Below, one piece after another: positions 58,946 to 64,000 of a stretch of DNA of 64,000 nt. The notes below the pieces were generated by a model. The model was not told where the DNA came from, did no database searches, and saw nothing but the letters and a program-made list of their open reading frames with translations. This DNA comes from Balaenoptera acutorostrata (lineage: Eukaryota > Chordata > Mammalia > Artiodactyla > Balaenopteridae). Within the stretch, counting starts at the first letter, position 1. Each line of letters begins with the position of its first letter. The stretch is taken from positions 36,123,239 to 36,187,238 of the forward strand of contig NC_080065.1 in NCBI RefSeq assembly GCF_949987535.1. Direction: 5' to 3'. A program made the position numbers and the translations under genes.

Positions 58946-59844
58946 ACTTGTTAAGAAGAGATGGCCCCTTTATATTCAGCATCCTTCCTAAGGATGTGTC
59001 AATCCAAGAAAGTATAGTGGAACTCCAGGCCTTTCTGGGCTAACATTTACATATAAAGGAATTCTAATCTAGAATATCTGAATGATAATAAAGCCAGTGG
59101 AGTGAAAAAAAATGTTGCATATATATAATGGATGAACAATGGATAATTCTTTTGCAGGTGGGATTGAGAACAGAAATGTGTGGGGTTCAATGTAAAAGGA
59201 AAGAAGTTTAACTTTTCTTATCTCTTGGCTTACGGAAGTAATGGTGGCTAACTATAGCTATTTTGGGAGGTGGGAGAGGGAAGAAGGAGGCTTTTTGATA
59301 CTGCCTCTCACTCTCTCTGCATCCACTAGAGATGAATGAGGCAACTGAGATTGACAAAGTACTTTGCATAGAATACTAGAGATGTAGAATATTTCTTGCT
59401 GTGGGGAATAAGGACAAGGATTGATTACAGATAAATCAAAGACTAGAACGGTGTTCTAAGATCTTAAAATATTTAGACATCAAACATTTTTACTGGTGAA
59501 AATCAGCAGAGGTTTAGAGAAAAGCAGAGCACAATGTACAGCGAGAGTCCAGGTAAGTAATCAGTGGTCAAGAGATCTTCAGGCGTTGAACGGTTGCACA
59601 AAACACAAAGGAGAATGGACACGTCACATGGGAGCCTACTAATTTAGATATCAATTAGGATTCATGCCACCTTTCTCAGACCTAGAATATATTTTCTGAC
59701 TGCTGTTAAGGTTTAACCTAACTCAAACATTGGCACCAAAGAGATGCAGCAACTAGTGACAGTGAATATGGACATTTTCATGTGTGTCGATGAAAGAATA
59801 GGAGCTGTTTTACATACAGAGATGTGCAAGCTTCAAATCTTAGT

Positions 59845-59970
59845 CTTGACACTTGTTAGGTCTATACCTTAGATCCTGTTACTTAAATCATCTCATTCTA
59901 TGTTTCCTTATCTGTAGAACTGGAATGCTAATATCTACCTCAAAGTGTCGATGTAACAGGTGAAACAACA
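59845..59970 (-). mobile_element. MIR fragment
   Basis: TTGACACTTGTTAGGTCTATAC, TGTTTCCTTATCTGTAGAACTG and TAATATCTACCTCAAAGTG follow MIR order. Confidence 0.6.
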
Positions 59971-62900
59971 CAAACAGAAGAGTTATTTTTAAATAAATAC
60001 CACTTCCTTTAATAACCTTAAAATATTAAAATGATTGCAGTACTAACTAATAATGGTTCCAGAATTTCCATTTTGAGTGCCTGTAGACATTAACCTGGAT
60101 GGGAGGCTGGAGGCTAAGAAACTTCTCCTGGAAAGTCATTTGTAGCAGGCATGCTGTTTTTTCATAGATGTTTTATTTATTTGCGTTGTCTTTGGGTGGC
60201 TGAATGGCTAGAGATAACAGGAAGTGCTGAAGCATCCCTAAGTTTGCAAGCCTCCCCTTGGCACTGCTGCTGGTGCTAAAGTTTGTTGCTTTGTGAAATG
60301 GACTGTATTTCACCATTTTTATAGACCCTAGCTGGTAGTAAATGAATGTACCAGTCAAAGGTCAAGGCTATAGTTACACTGCATGCTTGTTGAAAGCCCA
60401 AGCTGGTGACAACTATTAAATCATCCTGTAGACAAAGATTCCAAGAGGGAAATGAAAGGTTAGAAGTGCTGCTTATTAAATTCCTGAAATCATGGCTTCC
60501 TGTGACTTGTGGTCATAAGCCTCAATGACTCCAGCATAGTTCTGAATTTTCTCAACAGACCTTTCTAGGAGGCATTCAGGAGAGTGACTGAGTAACTTCT
60601 GACTGTGGATTCTGACTATTTTTATGAGCAGTCCTTGGGCTGCTGTAAATAAACTCATAAAGTAAGAAATTCTCCTCTGAAAGCAAATCAAAGGCTCTAA
60701 AGTATATGGTCAAAGTTTAACTCTGAAATGAGATTAAAAACTGTCTCCTAAAACCTGTTTGAAGAGTTTGAGTGAATCAGACATTTGGAAAAATCTGAGT
60801 ATCAGAGAACAACCCACAAATCCTTCCCAGGAAGAAAATAATTGTAATAATACAGAATCTGAATTTTACCAGTTATCTACAAGGTTAGCTTTTAAATAAG
60901 GATTGCACAGTATTAAAGAAAAGGAAGTACTTACATACACATACATTTATGCAATTTAAGGCCTTATAATAAGAGCATAACAGTGTAATTGAGAAGGACC
61001 TCTAGAGGGTTTATGCCTAACCTCTAGTTGCCAATAGCAACTAAAAGAGAACACTTAATGTTTCAGGGATTTTGCTCTACTTTTTTTTGCTGGCTGGGGG
61101 CAAATTGATCAACTCTGATGTTTGCATAAACAGATTGTAAAAGGTTTTGACATTTCCTCTTCGTCCCCTTTTCTCTTACTCATCTTTCTGGTATGAAAAA
61201 TTCTTTATGATACTACCTGATATCTTCAGTTTTCCCAAGCAGGATTTAAGAAATCCTCAAAGTGAATTTGAGTATTAACTAAATATGATTCTGAAATTTG
61301 TCATTGTTATGTTTTCCAGGCTGTTTGCACTTATTTAACAAGCTGAGCAGATATTTACTTTCTCCCTCACTGTTTCATAAATCTCCCCTGAAACTGAGCT
61401 TAGTTATGATGATGAATGATCCCAGGTGGAGTATGGTCAGATGTATATAATGAGCTCCAAAGGAACACTCAAAATTAATTTCATTCCTTTGTACTCCTAT
61501 TTGTATTAGTAATAACTATTATCTCTGGGTAATTTTTCCTAACTTGAGTACATATAGTCTTTCTCTGTTTGTTGACAGTTTTGTACTTGTTCTAATTGAA
61601 TTACCCTTTTTCATTTATTGTATCATATTTTTACAGACTATTTCACAATACACCTTTTTTTTCTATTCCACAACTAGATTTTGAATTTCTTCCATGTAGT
61701 CACAAGATCTCACTTATCTTGAATTTTAAGAACTTAGTTCCTAGCCCAAAAAAGATACTCAACTGATTTCTGATTAGTAATTAAATGAATTAACAAAATA
61801 AGTTGATATTATATTCAAAGTAAATGCAGATTTCAAAGTAATAATAATTAACTTTTCAATGTTTCATTCAAAGTAATGTCCAATTATATTTTGGTCAATT
61901 ACTTCTTAATTAAGTTGAGACACTGAACCTTGTTAATCAATGACAGCTCACTGAGAGGAAAGTGTTTGGTGTTGAGAGGAAAGGTTTGAATTGGTGGGAA
62001 ATTAGAATATTATCTTTTGCGTGCTATGGTGACAAGCAGTTAATGATGAAGAGGGCTATTTTCAGGAGTACAAATAGAAATCTGACTCAGATACTTGCTG
62101 ATTTTCTTTCTTTTTATTTATGTCTGGCACCAAGATGTTGCTCATGGTGTACTATCAACGTCACAGTTGCTGCATGTTGGCGTTATTGTTATTTTTTAGT
62201 AATAGTAACAATGGATTCAAACCAATTCATCTGTATGCGCTCCCTCAGTACTGCTGGTGACCAGGAGAGATGGAGATGGTGTCTGAGACTAACTATATAG
62301 ACTTTGCCCATAGATAGAGCAAATCTAAGTGTAATCTAATGCAGAAGAGCATTTAAGTAGGGAATTCACTATTATCTTGTTCTAAAACCTAGACAATGGT
62401 TTTAACAATGTATCAATGCTCTTCAAAAATAATGCTCAAAACATTATGGCTTTAGAAGAAAATAAGCAAATGAATGATAACTCTGAGTACATATGAGTGG
62501 TACAGTTCTTAAAAATGCCACAGGAAACACCAAAGACATTATCTATCAGGAAAATATTTGAAATACACATATGAGCAATGGGTAAATTGTTTGAATTCAC
62601 AGAGTTTATATAAACCAATAAGAAAACAAACATAGTATAAATATAATATGAATATTATATAGAGAGAAATACAACAGAAAAAATAAAAAATTATGGATAA
62701 GAGATATGGATAAATGAATCTCAGAAAATATACAAATGGACAGGCAAATGAATAAATGGTAAATTTTACTTAAAACTAAAGGAATATAAAACAAATCACA
62801 AAAGTGATGTTTTAAATCTATAAATATATTGTCAAAAATAATATGTTTGGTATTATTTCTTATAGAAAAGACCGAGGGATAATAGGGCTCTCATACTTTG

Positions 62901-63844
62901 GTAGGAGAGTAAATTGGTGTCATATATTATATTTAGAGACTAAGTTGATATTTAACAAAACCAAAAATCCACACAGATTTTGACATATTTTTAGTGACTC
63001 ATTCTGCAGTCATTCTTACAAAATAACACCAAGATAGAATATACCTTATGTCAGCATTTTTAGTTATCAGAAAAACCTGAACATATCTTCATTTTCTCAC
63101 CAATTAACCTAGTTAGATCCTGATCTTCAAATGCCCCGTCCCTAGTTTTCTGTCAGTTTAGCATTTGTCACTCTTAAAAATATCTTGCTTTAGGTGATAA
63201 ATTATATGGTCACCCCTCTAATACGGAAATGGTTAAATAAATTATGAAAGACAATTGGCATACATGAGTCTAATTTTACATTTGATACTTTTCTATACTA
63301 TTTGAATTTCTGCCATGTGTATGTACTACTTTTATTCTTAAATATTTTTTGTAAAATATATGAAACTTATTATCTGAAATTCCATGAATGGGAATGATCT
63401 TTTATATATTCCTACACAGACTATTGGAAATCACTGTTTTTACGGTTACTTTCAGTGGAGGTAATACTTCCTGCTGAACCCTAAGTTTATAATCCTCTGA
63501 TTTTGATGCCAACAGAATTCTAGTGAGTTAGGTTTTATTTTATTGAGGACATGTGATTTATTCTATATAAGGCAATATCAAATCTCTTAGCTTGGTATTA
63601 GTGTAATGCTTGCTAATTTCGTGAGCAGGATGTTAATGATATCTAAATGAAGAAGTTTTATGCCTGAAATAACGTTCTCAATTTAAGCTTAGGTCATTTG
63701 GTGCTAAGTATTACGCTGAAAATCAGAAGACGTAGTTAGAAAGAAAAGCTCAGCAACCCCTTAACAGGGCCTTGACAGAGACTAGAATTGAAAGGATAAA
63801 ATGGCTGAGAGGCTCCTTCACAACACTCAAGCCTTACTCATTGT

Positions 63845-63995
63845 TAATAGTGAAGGTGTCAGAGTCAAGCTGTGAGGGTTCAAATCCTGACTCTTATAAC
63901 TTAGAAATTATGTGACTCTGGGCAAGATAGTTAACTTCTCTGTATCTGAGATTCTTTATCTATAAAATCAGAATAGTAACTGTTATAGACTTCAC
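63845..63995 (-). mobile_element. MIR fragment
   Basis: GTCAGAGTCAAGCTGTGAGG, GTTCAAATCCTGACTCTTATA, ATGTGACTCTGGGCAAGATAG and CTTTATCTATAAAATCAGAA form a clear, nearly full MIR core. It reaches the window edge. Confidence 0.75.
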
Positions 63996-64000
63996 GTTTT

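Larger units (their letters stand above)
58946..64000. other. Mostly single-copy DNA with MIR remnants
   Basis: MIR-like pieces at 59845-59970 and 63845-63995. No gene or young repeat recognised. Open frames such as 61962-62300 (112 codons, plus) have no recognised domain. Confidence 0.4.

Noticed and set aside
61962..62300. 112-codon plus-strand frame as a gene
   Set aside because: No recognised domain, no splice or promoter context, and length within chance expectation for 64 kb in six frames.

Overview
The window looks like nuclear DNA from a cetacean. It is AT-rich mammalian sequence carrying several sharply defined tRNA-derived SINEs of the CHR type (about 300 bp, with RNA polymerase III A and B boxes and AAAT-rich tails). 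CHR SINEs are characteristic of Cetacea, hippos and ruminants. I saw no Bov-B/Bov-A element (ruminant) and no PRE1 element (pig), so Cetacea is the best fit. This assignment rests on recognised repeat families, not on a gene match.

I find no intact protein-coding gene, no rRNA or tRNA gene, no CRISPR array and no CpG island. The longest open frames lie inside transposable elements. The window is best read as intergenic DNA or the inside of a very large intron.

Layout. 1-2690: single-copy DNA plus a MaLR-type LTR. 2690-6660: an old antisense L1 interrupted by a CHR SINE. 7.1-8.7 kb: two more antisense SINEs, the second with a probable 3' transduction. 8.7-25.9 kb: mostly single-copy DNA with short ancient repeats. 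25.9-28.7 kb: L1 fragments flanking a solo endogenous-retrovirus LTR, then an L1ME-like segment. 29.7-30.8 kb: a young 5'-truncated L1 with a perfect 17 bp target-site duplication. 32.8-33.8 kb: a three-level nest (SINE in young L1 in old L1). 35.5-37.7 kb: an old L1 holding a SINE, a young L1 tail and a short unassigned insert. 39.7-41.9 kb: an old L1 with two SINEs. 44.3-44.7 kb: an unidentified retroposed insert with a perfect 16 bp target-site duplication. 46-49 kb: DNA-transposon and other old repeats. 49.6-54.9 kb: three L1 3' ends, a CHR SINE and an inverted MaLR LTR. 55.5 kb: a Tigger end. 57.1-58.9 kb: an antisense L1 with a Tigger-like element inserted at a TA. 59-64 kb: mainly single-copy DNA with MIR remnants.

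No genes work together here. What the window records is a history of retrotransposition. The observations most worth checking are two SINEs that seem to have carried downstream DNA with them, a templated hairpin inside an L1, a retroposed insert of unknown parent, a pair of matching short unassigned repeats, and a few coding-like islands. I did not find evidence for a new functional system.
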